Below, piece after piece: positions 17,381 through 25,917 of a stretch of DNA of 45,790 bases. The translations under genes and the position numbers were made by a program. The stretch's first letter is position 1. Each line of letters begins with the position of its first letter. The notes under the pieces are model-generated. The model was given only the letters and a program-made list of their open reading frames with translations, had not been told where the DNA came from and made no database searches. This DNA comes from PKWO01 sp036561005 (GTDB lineage: Bacteria > Pseudomonadota > Gammaproteobacteria > Burkholderiales > Burkholderiaceae_D): assembly GCA_036561005.1 (NCBI GenBank), contig DATBQE010000165.1:1-45790 (forward strand). The letters are read 5' to 3'.

Positions 17381-18307
17381 ATGAGAAAACGTGTGTGGCG
17401 TATCCATGCCGATCATGCCAATGCCGACTGCGGCCGGGTTGTATGGGCGCCGTTCAAGTCAGTCTGGAATAGCCTCATGTATCTGGCTGCCCTTTCCCTC
17501 GCGCCCATCTACTTCTCCTGGAGCGCCATGGCGGTATGCCTCGCATTGAGCTACGTAACGCTGTTGTTTGGCCACTCGCTAGGCATGCACCGGCGCCTGA
17601 TTCATCAATCCTACGCATGCAGCAAACCACTGGAGCGTTTCCTGGTCTGGCTCGGCGTCCTGGTAGGCATGGCGGGTCCATTCGGCATCCTGCGCATACA
17701 CGACTTGCGCGACTGGGCACAAAGGGAGCCAACCTGCCACGACTTCTTTGCCCATCGCCGCGGACTGTGGATCGATGCGTTTTGGCAGCTGCACTGCACT
17801 TTTGAATTCGAGAATCCACCTCAATTTACTGTCGAACCCGAATTGGCAACCGACCCTTGGTACCGCTTCATGGAACGCACGTGGCCGCTGCACCAGCTTG
17901 CATTGGGCGCCTTGTTATATGTTTCTGGCGGCGTAAGCTGGGTGGTCTGGGGCGTTGCCGTACGCGTTGCCGTCAGCGTGACCAGCCATTGGGTGGTCAC
18001 CTATTTTGCGCACAATCCGGGGCCGGGCCGGTGGCTCGTCAAGGACGCCGCAGTGCAGGCTTCCAATCTCGAATACTGGGCCTTTCTTACCCACGGTGAA
18101 TGCTGGCATAACAATCACCACGCGTTCCCTGAATCGGCAAGAATGGGACTCGATGATGGGCAGCTTGATACAGGCTGGGAAGTCTTGAGGGTCTTGGCGA
18201 AACTCGGCCTGGTGCGCAATATTGGCGTCCCACGCTCGTCAAATCTCTGCGAGGATCTGAGCGCAATAACGTCGCCAAGCTGCCGGAACGAGAAAATGAC
18301 TCCATGA
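17381..18307 (+). CDS. Membrane fatty acid desaturase family protein
   Basis: 308 aa with four or five hydrophobic segments and the iron-binding histidine boxes of membrane desaturases: GHSLGMHRRLIH (box I) and GECWHNNHHAFPESAR (box III). The middle box reads HDLRDWAQR, where a HxxHH-type sequence is usual, followed by TCHDFFAHRRGLW. It would introduce a double bond into acyl chains at the membrane using a di-iron centre. The first residues (MRKRVWRIHADHANADCGRV) suggest a cytoplasmic N-terminus. The ATG at 17381 is preferred to an upstream in-frame start at 17333. It lies 103 bp after the AraC regulator on the same strand. Confidence 0.8.
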   Translation: MRKRVWRIHADHANADCGRVVWAPFKSVWNSLMYLAALSLAPIYFSWSAMAVCLALSYVTLLFGHSLGMHRRLIHQSYACSKPLERFLVWLGVLVGMAGPFGILRIHDLRDWAQREPTCHDFFAHRRGLWIDAFWQLHCTFEFENPPQFTVEPELATDPWYRFMERTWPLHQLALGALLYVSGGVSWVVWGVAVRVAVSVTSHWVVTYFAHNPGPGRWLVKDAAVQASNLEYWAFLTHGECWHNNHHAFPESARMGLDDGQLDTGWEVLRVLAKLGLVRNIGVPRSSNLCEDLSAITSPSCRNEKMTP

Positions 18308-18309
18308 GA

Positions 18310-19047
18310 TCAACTCAATAAGCGCATCACGGCAGGAATCAGCCAGGGCGCCATCAGCGCAGTCAAGATGCCATTCAAACCCATGCCAAGCCCGGCAAAA
18401 GCGCCCATTTCCGGGCTGACCTGGAATGCCCGTGCCGTGCCGATGCCATGCGATGCAACGCCCAGAGCAAAGCCCTGAACTTCGTCCGACGTGATACGGA
18501 AGCGCTCAAAGATGAAACGCGCCACGATGGCGCCGAAGATGCCGGTGCTGATGACCAGCACGGCGGTCACGGCCGGCAGCCCGCCCAGCTTTTCCGCCAC
18601 GGCCATGGCTATTGGCGTGGTAGCGGACTTCGGACCGATGGACACCGCCAATTGGCTGGAACCGCCCATGGCAATCATCGTCGCAACGGCGGAAACAATG
18701 GCCGTGACGGATCCGCATACCAGCCCGCAAAACAAGGGAAGAAAGGTGCGGCGCAGGCGCGGCAATTGCCGTACCAGCGGAATTGCCAATGCCACGGTAG
18801 CCGGGCCTAGGAGGAAGTGCACAAACTGGGCACCGGAAAAGTAATCGCGGTAAGACATGCCGCTCAGAGCCAGCACCGCACAGACCAGCGCCACGGCGAT
18901 GGCAACCGGATTGGCAAGCGGTGAATATCTGCTGCGCGCGTAGAGCCAATGGGCGCAGACATAGGCGCACAAGGTCATGGTCAAACCAAGCAGGGGTGAA
19001 GCCGAGAGATAGACCCACAGCAAGCCGAAATCGGGCAGCTTATGCAT
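18310..19047 (-). CDS. lrgB: LrgB/CidB-family membrane protein
   Basis: 245 aa, entirely hydrophobic, with about seven membrane segments. It carries the family signatures QFVHFLLGPATVALAIPLVRQ, SIGPKSATTPIAMAVAEKLGG, GIFGAIVARF and GFALGVASHGIGTARAFQ. LrgB partners the holin-like LrgA in controlling murein hydrolase activity; homologues also act in pyruvate or glycolate transport. It overlaps the 3' end of lrgA by 8 bp, so the two are translationally coupled. The gene ends 3 bp from the convergent desaturase, with no terminator visible. Confidence 0.93.
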   Translation of the reverse strand: MHKLPDFGLLWVYLSASPLLGLTMTLCAYVCAHWLYARSRYSPLANPVAIAVALVCAVLALSGMSYRDYFSGAQFVHFLLGPATVALAIPLVRQLPRLRRTFLPLFCGLVCGSVTAIVSAVATMIAMGGSSQLAVSIGPKSATTPIAMAVAEKLGGLPAVTAVLVISTGIFGAIVARFIFERFRITSDEVQGFALGVASHGIGTARAFQVSPEMGAFAGLGMGLNGILTALMAPWLIPAVMRLLS

Positions 19048-19408
19048 CGTTGCCCTCGCCGGTCGTTTTGCTCTGCCGCGACATCAGGGCACGCGTCACG
19101 AGCGATGTCGCGGTGAGCGTGAGAATCGTGCTGATCGCAACCGAGATGATGATCGCCAGCCAATGCCCGTTGAGGCTCGACGCCGATGCGAATATGCCGA
19201 CGCCGGCCGGCACGAACAGCAGTGACAGGTGGCGCAATAACTCCGTGCCGGTTGCTTCGATTTGTTCCAGCAGTTTGGGCGACACGATCAAGGCGCCAAA
19301 CAGCAGCAACATGCCGGCGACCGGACCCGGTACTGGCAAGCCGAGCAAGAAAACCAGACCTTCCCCGAGACATTGAAAAACCAGCAAGGTGGCAAACGTG
19401 ATGAGCAT
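19040..19408 (-). CDS. lrgA: LrgA/CidA-family holin-like protein
   Basis: 122 aa with four membrane segments. Family features are LVFQCLGEGLVFLLGLPVPGPVAGMLLLFGAL and LLRHLSLLFVPAGVGIFA. It is predicted to act with LrgB at the inner membrane, in autolysis control or small organic acid export. The start ATG at 19408 has GGGAG at good spacing; an in-frame start six codons earlier is less likely. Confidence 0.92.
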   Translation of the reverse strand: MLITFATLLVFQCLGEGLVFLLGLPVPGPVAGMLLLFGALIVSPKLLEQIEATGTELLRHLSLLFVPAGVGIFASASSLNGHWLAIIISVAISTILTLTATSLVTRALMSRQSKTTGEGNDA

Positions 19409-19533
19409 GAATTTCTCCCTATGCACTGCACCGACAGGCCGTTCGGTGTGATACGAATTGGCACGGCGGCGTTCCTATCGGTCGAGAATCCGCCTCCCGC
19501 ACATGCCAGGACGCACGGATCGATCAAACCTCG

Positions 19534-20244
19534 TCAGGACTTGGCATATCCCGAGTCACGCTGTCTTGCTTCGCTGTAGTCACGCCACTCCTTCAACAGC
19601 GCCGCACGCCGGCGCGGATAGCGCTCCTCGGTGGCGGTCAAATCGGCAATCCGGTCGGCGCGAAAGTGGCGGAAGTCCTTGCGCATCTCGCACCACGCGA
19701 CGAGCAGGTCAACGTTGTCGAAAAACGCTAGCGCAAACGGCCAGATGACGCGTTTCGATTCCACACCATTGAGATCGCGATAGCTAATGTGGAGTTTGCG
19801 CTCATTACGGATAACACGGCGAATCAGAGGCAGGTCGACGGCCGACTTGACGATCGGCCTGCCCGGCCCGATCAGCAAGGTCGAGGCATCGAGCGATTCG
19901 CGCAGCTCCGGCGGTAACACGGCGGCAATCTTGGCCAGCGCGTCTCGCGCCACTGCGGCAAAGCGCGCATCGGCGCGTTCCGCAATCCAGCGCGAACCGA
20001 GCACCAATGCTTCGATTTCTTCTTCGGTGAACATCAGCGGCGGCAGCATGAAGCCGGGTCGCAACACATAGCCCAGTCCTGCCTCGCCGGCTATATTGGC
20101 ACCCTGTTCCTGCAAGGTGGCGATGTCGCGATAGAGCGTGCGAAGGCTGATGTCGAGCTCTTCGGCCAACACTGCGCCGCTCACCGGGAAGCGATGGCGA
20201 CGCAGTATCTGAATCAGATCGAGCAGGCGCTGGCTACGCGACAT
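19534..20244 (-). CDS. YafY-type WYL-domain transcriptional regulator
   Basis: 236 aa. The N-terminal DeoR/HTH_11 helix-turn-helix (SRSQRLLDLIQILRRHRFPVSGAVLAEELDISLRTLYRDIATLQEQGANIAGEAGLGYVLRPGFMLPPLMFTEEEIEAL) is followed by a WYL-type ligand-binding region (KLHISYRDLNGVESKRVIWPFALAFFDNVDLLVAWCEMRKDFRHFRADRI). Such proteins are repressors or activators that sense nucleotides or other ligands. It lies downstream of the M48 protease gene in the same direction and 125 bp upstream of lrgA; its target is unknown. The start ATG at 20244 has AAGG upstream; the alternative at 20259 adds five residues. Confidence 0.9.
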   Translation of the reverse strand: MSRSQRLLDLIQILRRHRFPVSGAVLAEELDISLRTLYRDIATLQEQGANIAGEAGLGYVLRPGFMLPPLMFTEEEIEALVLGSRWIAERADARFAAVARDALAKIAAVLPPELRESLDASTLLIGPGRPIVKSAVDLPLIRRVIRNERKLHISYRDLNGVESKRVIWPFALAFFDNVDLLVAWCEMRKDFRHFRADRIADLTATEERYPRRRAALLKEWRDYSEARQRDSGYAKS

Positions 20245-20265
20245 GAAGCGCCTTTTCAAAAATAA

Positions 20266-21105
20266 CTAAAATTCCCTGATGCGCTGCGCAAGCGACGGAC
20301 CGGTGACGCCGGGGAAGCTGTCGAACTGGTTCTTCATCAACCTGTCGAGACGGTCCAGACGGTCGCCCGGAGCCGGATGGGTCTTCAGGATCAATGAGAA
20401 ATTATTGTCTTGTCCGCTTTGCTCCTGCAGGATCTGCAGCACGGAAGGCAAGCCGAATGGGTCATAACCGCCACGGGCCGCAATGACCACACCGACGCGA
20501 TCGGCCTCATATTCGTCTTCCTGGTCGAGTCCCTTGGTGTAAGTTTCCTTCACCAGATTGACGATGGCAGTCTTCAACTGCGAATTGCCGGTGTTGACGT
20601 TGTCGGTAAACAGCGACAGTGCTGCGCCCTTCTTCACCGCCTTCAAATAATGTTTGCGCAACACGTGACCGATTTCATGCCCAAGCACGCCGGCCAGTTC
20701 CGATTCGCTGTGCATGCGTTCGAGCAGGCCGCGGGTGACGAAGATATAGCCGCCGGGCGTAGCGAAAGCATTGAAGCCCGGATCGTCGATGACCGCGAAC
20801 GTCCAGGGCAAATCGGGGCGCTCGGATTGCAAGGCCAACCAATGGCCGAGCGTATTGACGTAACGTTGCACGTGTTCGTCGGCCAGTAGCGGCTTGGCGC
20901 CCAGCAGCACGGTGGCAAAGTCTTGCCCGATCTGTATCTCGCGCGGCTCGTCGATGTCGCCCATTTTCGAAAGACTGTCTGCAGTCTTGCCGATATCGAT
21001 GGTTTTACCACCGATTGACGGCAACTTGAAGCCAAATTGTGCGTGCGCACTGGTGCAGGCAAAAAGAATGGCAATGCCGCCGAGGAAATGCTTGATGGTT
21101 CGCAT
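20266..21105 (-). CDS. Periplasmic M48-family metalloprotease
   Basis: 279 aa with a Sec signal peptide (MRTIKHFLGGIAILFACTSAHA). The zinc protease motif is GHEIGHVLRKH, with the third ligand Glu in EDEYEADRVGVVIAARGGYD; the conserved TGLLERMHSESELAGVLGHE-like lead-in (here VTRGLLERMHSE) is present. It resembles BepA/LoiP-type periplasmic proteases that degrade misfolded outer-membrane or envelope proteins, but no TPR region follows. It is the last gene of a cyclase/SH3/protease run; the gap to the SH3 gene is only 12 bp. Confidence 0.92.
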   Translation of the reverse strand: MRTIKHFLGGIAILFACTSAHAQFGFKLPSIGGKTIDIGKTADSLSKMGDIDEPREIQIGQDFATVLLGAKPLLADEHVQRYVNTLGHWLALQSERPDLPWTFAVIDDPGFNAFATPGGYIFVTRGLLERMHSESELAGVLGHEIGHVLRKHYLKAVKKGAALSLFTDNVNTGNSQLKTAIVNLVKETYTKGLDQEDEYEADRVGVVIAARGGYDPFGLPSVLQILQEQSGQDNNFSLILKTHPAPGDRLDRLDRLMKNQFDSFPGVTGPSLAQRIREF

Positions 21106-21117
21106 GATTTGATCTCC

Positions 21118-21648
21118 TTAGCGCGATGAATTATTGCCGTCCGGCAGATACGCGACCTGACTCGTGTTGAGTTTGGCCTTGCGTCCGAAATTCTGTGCCG
21201 TGCTCTTGTCGGTGGCAAACTGCTGCATCCGCTGGAACGCCGCCGGATTGGGTTGGGCGTTTCTCAAGTCTTCCTCATTGATGCCGCGCACCGCATTCGT
21301 CTCCGTGCCCGAATTGGATTTGCGTCCCAGGCTTGCCAATTGCGTGATGGCGTTGCCGGAATTAGGGGAAGCGCTTGCGCTGCCGCTATCAAAACGCAGA
21401 CTCATCATGCGCACCCACCCCGTCTGCCCCGATGCCTTGACCTGCGTCCAGGCGCCGCGCCGTTGCAGCACTTCGACTTGCGCCCCGTCCGGCAGCGAAG
21501 CGAGCGTGGCAGAATCGGATTGCGAGTCTGCATGCAATTCTGCCGCCTGCTTCACCCTTGCCGTTTCCGCCAGCGCTGCTGTCGGTGCAAGGACCGGGAT
21601 CAGGCCTGCTGCGAATAACAGGCAAAGCTTTAAATTGGGAGTTTTCAT
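21118..21648 (-). CDS. Secreted SH3-domain protein
   Basis: 176 aa with a Sec signal peptide (cleavage after ALAE or nearby). A bacterial SH3b domain lies at about residues 28-85: ETARVKQAAELHADSQSDSATLASLPDGAQVEVLQRRGAWTQVKASGQTGWVRMMSLRF. The C-terminal half is low complexity and Ser/Asn-rich, with LRNAQPNPAAFQRMQQFATDKSTAQNFGRKAKL. SH3b domains often bind peptidoglycan or proteins in the periplasm. It is 10 bp from the cyclase gene and 12 bp from the protease gene, so all three should be one operon. Confidence 0.85.
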   Translation of the reverse strand: MKTPNLKLCLLFAAGLIPVLAPTAALAETARVKQAAELHADSQSDSATLASLPDGAQVEVLQRRGAWTQVKASGQTGWVRMMSLRFDSGSASASPNSGNAITQLASLGRKSNSGTETNAVRGINEEDLRNAQPNPAAFQRMQQFATDKSTAQNFGRKAKLNTSQVAYLPDGNNSSR

Positions 21649-21658
21649 GCTGATATCC

Positions 21659-23542
21659 TTAAGGCCTGTTGGCGATTAATTTTGGCTCGTACAATTCCAC
21701 CTCGGCGATCCGTCCCTTCACCGCGAAGGCGCCGCGCAATTCGAATTCGAGGTCTTCTGCACCGGCGCATGCTTCCATCGTTTCGCGGCTGACCAGTACG
21801 CGCGCAATGCCTTTGGTGAGCCCTTCCACGCGGCTGGCCAGATTGACCGTGTCGCCGATAGCGGTGTAGTCCAGCTTGCGCCGCGCGCCGATAAAGCCTA
21901 CCACAGCGGTACCCGTGTGTACACCAATGCCGACGTCGAAATCGGCCATGTCGGAGTCTTCGTCGTGTAGCTCCTGGCGGAATTGCACCAGCGTTTCCTG
22001 CATCTCCAGCGCTGCCGCCACCGCCCTTCTGGCATGCGCCGGATCTTCTATCGGCGCGCCCCAGAACGCCATGATGCAATCGCCGATGAACTTGTCGAGC
22101 GTGCCGCCGTGACGAAACACCACTTCTACCTGCCGTTCGAAATAGCGGTTGAGCAGTGCCACGACTTTTTGCGGCGGATGCGCTTCCGACAGCGTGGTGA
22201 ATCCGCGTATGTCGGAAAACAGCACGGTGATTTCACTACTGCGTCCTGACAGGCTTTCCACCGTTTCGCCTTGATCAACAATCTTGCGTACCACGGCGGG
22301 GTTCAGAAAACGGCCGAACAAGGCGACTGCCTGTTCGCGCGAGCGCCGCTCGCGCAAATACCCGGCAATCGCGGAAACCAGATACCAGGTCCAGGCAAAG
22401 GTCAGCGGCGTGGCGAATGGCAGCATCCACAAATGCACAATCGCCTGATCGGCGGCAAACAGCATCAGGCCTGTCACGGCAAACAGGCACACGCCGATAA
22501 ACATGGGATTGATGCGCCTGCCAAAAGCAAACGCGAGCGCCACGAACAGCGCTACGCCGAAAGCAAACGGCCACCATGGTGATGTGACGCGCAAAGCGTT
22601 GTGGTTGAGCAGGTTGTCGATCGCTGTGGCGACCAGTTCCACACCCGGATAGCTCGCACCGAGGGGGGTCAGGTGCTGGTCGAAACTGCTGGTTGCCGAC
22701 GAGCCGATCAAAATCACCTTGCCCTGAAATTTCTCGCGCAGCGCGCGCAAGGCGCCGTCGTCCATCCCCGGCCGCTGCTCGGTCAGCAAGCGATACACCG
22801 CACTGTAAGGGTAACGCGTGCGACCGCTGGCCGGCCATGTCATCAGGAAAGCGTCGCCGGGTGGCAATGCCGTGCCCAGGTCGCTTGCCACACGCGCCGG
22901 CAGAGAAGGCAATTCCCAGCCCTGCACCTTGGTGCGCAGGCGGTAATGGCGCAATACGCCGTCGCCATCAATTTCGCTGTTGTCCAGCCCCAAGCGCCAC
23001 AAATGCGGATCAACCGCGTGCGGCAACAACAAGTTTGCGCTTGCACCCGGCATGCCGCCGCGCGCCATGCCAAACGCGCTCTGCACGTCGCTCAGGGCGG
23101 TTGCGCCATCTTGCGAATTTACAGTCAGTGTGGCAGCAAGGTAGGCCGGCGTGGTCTTGATCGCCTCCGACAGGCGCGCATCGCTCTTCGGATGCTTGCG
23201 ATCGCGTTCGCTGAAGGCAATATCGAACACCACCGCGCGCGGTGCGAATTCGCTGAGGGCATCGAGCAAGTCTGCATGCGTTTCGCGCGGCCATGGCCAT
23301 AAGCCCGCCATGTCTTCCATTTCCCGCAAGCTCAGGTCGTCGACGTCGATGATAATGACATTTGGATCAGCCTTGAACTCGGCCGCATGATGGCGCATGA
23401 ACACATCGGTCAGGCGCGACTCGACGGTGTCGAACAAATGCAGGCCGAACAGTTCCCCGGCCAATGCCAGCACGAGCAACAAGCCAAAAAAGGCCTGCCA
23501 ACGCGAAGTGCGGCGACCGAAGCGCGCCAAACTAGCCAGCAT
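21659..23542 (-). CDS. CHASE2-domain adenylate cyclase (class III)
   Basis: 627 aa. The N-terminal membrane anchor is followed by an extracytoplasmic CHASE2 sensor (IIIDVDDLSLREMEDMAGLWPWPRETHADLLDAL...PRAVVFDIAFSERDR...VILIGSSATSSFDQHLTPLG). Then come three membrane helices (about residues 325-410) and a class III cyclase domain. The catalytic domain has both metal Asp residues (VLFSDIRGFTTLSE and FIGDCIMAFWG), Lys in LDKFIGD, and DYTAIGDTVNLASRVEG with the transition-state Asn/Arg; it appears active and likely makes cAMP. The start at 23542 has GAGGGAGAAAC upstream. A 51-codon N-terminal extension is open but poor. It heads the operon with the SH3 and M48 genes. Confidence 0.92.
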   Translation of the reverse strand: MLASLARFGRRTSRWQAFFGLLLVLALAGELFGLHLFDTVESRLTDVFMRHHAAEFKADPNVIIIDVDDLSLREMEDMAGLWPWPRETHADLLDALSEFAPRAVVFDIAFSERDRKHPKSDARLSEAIKTTPAYLAATLTVNSQDGATALSDVQSAFGMARGGMPGASANLLLPHAVDPHLWRLGLDNSEIDGDGVLRHYRLRTKVQGWELPSLPARVASDLGTALPPGDAFLMTWPASGRTRYPYSAVYRLLTEQRPGMDDGALRALREKFQGKVILIGSSATSSFDQHLTPLGASYPGVELVATAIDNLLNHNALRVTSPWWPFAFGVALFVALAFAFGRRINPMFIGVCLFAVTGLMLFAADQAIVHLWMLPFATPLTFAWTWYLVSAIAGYLRERRSREQAVALFGRFLNPAVVRKIVDQGETVESLSGRSSEITVLFSDIRGFTTLSEAHPPQKVVALLNRYFERQVEVVFRHGGTLDKFIGDCIMAFWGAPIEDPAHARRAVAAALEMQETLVQFRQELHDEDSDMADFDVGIGVHTGTAVVGFIGARRKLDYTAIGDTVNLASRVEGLTKGIARVLVSRETMEACAGAEDLEFELRGAFAVKGRIAEVELYEPKLIANRP

Positions 23543-23840
23543 GTTTCTCCCTCGAACGAAATAATGCCGTTGTGAATTGTTAAATCCAAGCATCTTATCC
23601 ACAAGCATGCCGGTATTGCAATAATTCACAATAAATTTATGACTGGCAATGCTGCATGACAACGTCAGGCCCAGATTGGCCACCTTGGGTGGCATAGTCT
23701 GGTAAACTTCGAAGCTTCTTTGACTTTATTGATAGTTTGCCAAGGACATTTTCGGGATATCGGATAACATCAAAACTCCCCCTGCCAGCGACATTCTTTC
23801 GCAGGACGTTTGATCAAACCCAACATTCGCGGATCGATTC

Positions 23841-24086
23841 ATGGACCTGAGCAAACATCAACACGCAATGCCCAACCCTGCCATACACGCTTCACCGTAT
23901 TCCAACATCGACGAAAAACATCAGCACGAGCGCATCATCGGCACGCTGGCCACCGAAGTCAGCCGCACGGTGGAAGAAATCGAGCCGCTCTACGAAGATA
24001 TCCTTGCTCACATGAAAGACAGGGCCAGCGTGCAGGACTACCTGCCGATCTTCGTCTCACGCCGCGTCAAGGATTTGTTGTCCTAA
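23841..24086 (+). CDS. DUF3562-type small protein
   Basis: 81 aa with the core IIGTLATEVSRTVEEIEPLYEDILAHMKDRASVQDYLPIFVSRRVKDLL. This matches DUF3562, a family of small helical proteins found in Burkholderiales with no known function. An ATG at 23841 is used; a second at 23868 (MPNPAIHAS) is possible. It is monocistronic, divergent from the cyclase operon. Confidence 0.75.
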   Translation: MDLSKHQHAMPNPAIHASPYSNIDEKHQHERIIGTLATEVSRTVEEIEPLYEDILAHMKDRASVQDYLPIFVSRRVKDLLS

Positions 24087-24100
24087 GCTCAATCTAAAGG

Positions 24101-24367
24101 GCGTCTTCAAAAATCGTAGCGAGCGGCCTGCGCGGCCCGGCCAGGTCGGGCCGAGAAGCGCAGCCGGTGGAGCAGGGAATGCGCGAAGCATGCTTCGCGC
24201 CTGCGGAACGATCGACGCTTGCAAGCGTCGAGCTATCCGACTGTTCGGCGTAGCAGGGAATTCGGACGACATCGTCGTCCACCAGGGTAGCGGTGTCTGC
24301 CAACCAGCAGACACTCCTAGCTTCCGCAGGCGCGAGATTGGGGTGCGCAGTAGATTTTTGGCGACGC
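24101..24367. repeat. Multi-hairpin intergenic element with terminal inverted repeats (MITE-like)
   Basis: The element is bounded by 15-bp imperfect inverted repeats, GCGTCTTCAAAAATC (24101-24115) and GATTTTTGGCGACGC (24353-24367), matching at 13 of 15 positions. Inside are five hairpins: CGGCCCG-N7-CGGGCCG (24133-24153), the 20-nt perfect palindrome GCGCGAAGCATGCTTCGCGC (24181-24200), the 18-nt palindrome CGACGCTTGCAAGCGTCG (24213-24230), GGACGAC-ATC-GTCGTCC (24264-24280) and TGTCTGC-N6-GCAGACA (24294-24313). A long-range pair, CGCGCCTGCGGAA/TTCCGCAGGCGCG (24196-24208/24322-24334), encloses three of them. The word AGCAGGGAAT occurs just before two of the stems. Open reading frames across it look like translated repeats, not genes. 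Confidence 0.7.
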
Positions 24368-24400
24368 AAAAAAAACCGCCGGATTTTACAACCAGGCGGT
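24368..24400 (-). terminator. Rho-independent terminator of the metallophosphoesterase gene
   Basis: On the minus strand ACCGCC (24400-24395) pairs with GGCGGT (24380-24375) around a 14-nt loop and is followed by a run of T residues to 24368. It lies about 95 bp past the stop of the minus-strand metallophosphoesterase gene. Confidence 0.6.
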
Positions 24401-24495
24401 AATTCCATTCTTCAGGAGGTATCAGAATGGACGAGGAGGACTGCATTGTGCCGGTTCGATGTGACCCCAGCATGACAATAGATTGCTCAGTGGAA

Positions 24496-25635
24496 TTATT
24501 CCGCCGCCACCAGAGTCAGGTGAGTAATCTCCGAAGGCGCCAATAGCCGCTTCGGCGGCCCCCAATAACCGGTGCCGCGGCTCGTATACACCCACAATTG
24601 CTTCAAACGGTTCAGTCCGGCCGTGAACGGTTGTTGCATCGGCACGAACAGATTCCAGGGAAAGAATTGGCCACCGTGTGTATGGCCGGATAATTGCAGA
24701 TCGAAGCCCGCATCGGCCGCCGCCGTTGCAGATCTCGGTTGATGCGCCAGCAACAGCTTCATGCCAATGTTGCGCGGTGCGCCCTTGATCGCCGCATGCG
24801 GGTCGCTGCGTTGTGCTTCGTCGAACTGGTGCGCGCTGAAATCTGTCACGCCGGCGACCAGCATGGTCGCTTCGCTGTGCCTGAGCAACACATGCTCGTT
24901 CATCAACACGGTCAGGCCGAGGCGGCGCACTTCGGCCACCCAGGCCGGCGCGTTGGAATAATACTCATGATTGCCCGTCACAAAATACGCGCCATGGCGT
25001 GCGCTGAGCTTCGCCAGCGGCGCGGTGTGATCGCGCAATTGCTCCACGCTGCCGTCGACCAGGTCTCCCGTCACAGCCACCAGATCAACCTTAAGGTGAT
25101 TGACCTTGCTGACAATGGCATCGAGGTAATCGCCCTTGATAGTCGGCCCGACGTGAATGTCGCTGATTTGTGCAATGGTGAAACCAACCAGGCCCAGCGG
25201 CAGGCCGGCGATCGGCACTTCAACATGGCGCACGCCGGCCACGCGACGTGCATTAAAGAAGCCCAACACCGTCACGGCCAAGGCAAATAGCGGCACCAGC
25301 AGCGCGCTATCACCCGCTGCAGCCGGCGCAACCATGTCGGTCAGAACCACAACCAGCAGGAAAATCTGACGCGCGAGGGTCAATAACAACAGCGACGAAA
25401 AAAATCCCATCGCCAGCATGCCAGCCCAGGCAAGCCGGTCCGCCAGCGGCTGTTGCTTGATAACCCGCGACAGCAGCCCTGCCGGCACAAGGAAAAACGA
25501 CCCGACCAGCCAAATGCCGCCCAGAAACTTGAAGAAAAACGGAAGAGGCAGGGCCGGCAGGATTTGCCAACCGATGTAGGCATGCAACAAGCCCAATATG
25601 GTGATAACAATGGCAATGAATAGTCGCGAGGGCAT
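24496..25635 (-). CDS. Membrane-anchored metallophosphoesterase
   Basis: 379 aa: four N-terminal membrane helices (about residues 5-25, 33-56, 68-95, 108-126) followed by a calcineurin-like phosphoesterase domain. All metal motifs are visible: QISDIHVGPTI, VTGDLVDG, VTGNHEYY, a His in LLLAHQPRS, and LSGHTHGGQFFPWN. The family is often annotated YaeI/YkuE-like; YaeI-type enzymes act on phosphodiesters, and lipid substrates have been proposed for membrane forms. The gene stands alone, with its terminator in the hairpin region downstream. Confidence 0.9.
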   Translation of the reverse strand: MPSRLFIAIVITILGLLHAYIGWQILPALPLPFFFKFLGGIWLVGSFFLVPAGLLSRVIKQQPLADRLAWAGMLAMGFFSSLLLLTLARQIFLLVVVLTDMVAPAAAGDSALLVPLFALAVTVLGFFNARRVAGVRHVEVPIAGLPLGLVGFTIAQISDIHVGPTIKGDYLDAIVSKVNHLKVDLVAVTGDLVDGSVEQLRDHTAPLAKLSARHGAYFVTGNHEYYSNAPAWVAEVRRLGLTVLMNEHVLLRHSEATMLVAGVTDFSAHQFDEAQRSDPHAAIKGAPRNIGMKLLLAHQPRSATAAADAGFDLQLSGHTHGGQFFPWNLFVPMQQPFTAGLNRLKQLWVYTSRGTGYWGPPKRLLAPSEITHLTLVAAE

Positions 25636-25917
25636 GGGATATCGGATCTTTTTGGTTATTGGAGCTAGATGAGGCGGAAAGGCGCGCCTTCAAGGGCAGA
25701 GCGGAGGAATTTGTGCGTTGGGGAAATTGTTCATGAAACAATCTCTTACACAAGAAACAAATTTGCGGTCACCAGCCGCCAGGGGCATTGCGTTAAGCAG
25801 ACAGGGCAAGGCGAAGTGCCTGCCTGGGCTTCGCGAAACCGGCGTCGGCGCTGCGTAGGGCTTGCAACGCGCCAACTGCTTTCGCGAGACAAAAGCAATC
25901 GAGAACCTTTAAGGTCC

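Noticed and set aside
24094..24473. Minus-strand frames with sequences like CYAEQSDSSTLASVDRSAGAKHAS
   Set aside because: They are translations of the multi-hairpin element; such peptides are common spurious predictions from dispersed repeats.
24427..24546. Short plus-strand frame (MDEEDCIVPVRC...) with an AGGAGG in front
   Set aside because: The ribosome site is good, but the 39-codon frame runs antisense into the end of the metallophosphoesterase gene and shows no recognisable feature; chance is likely.
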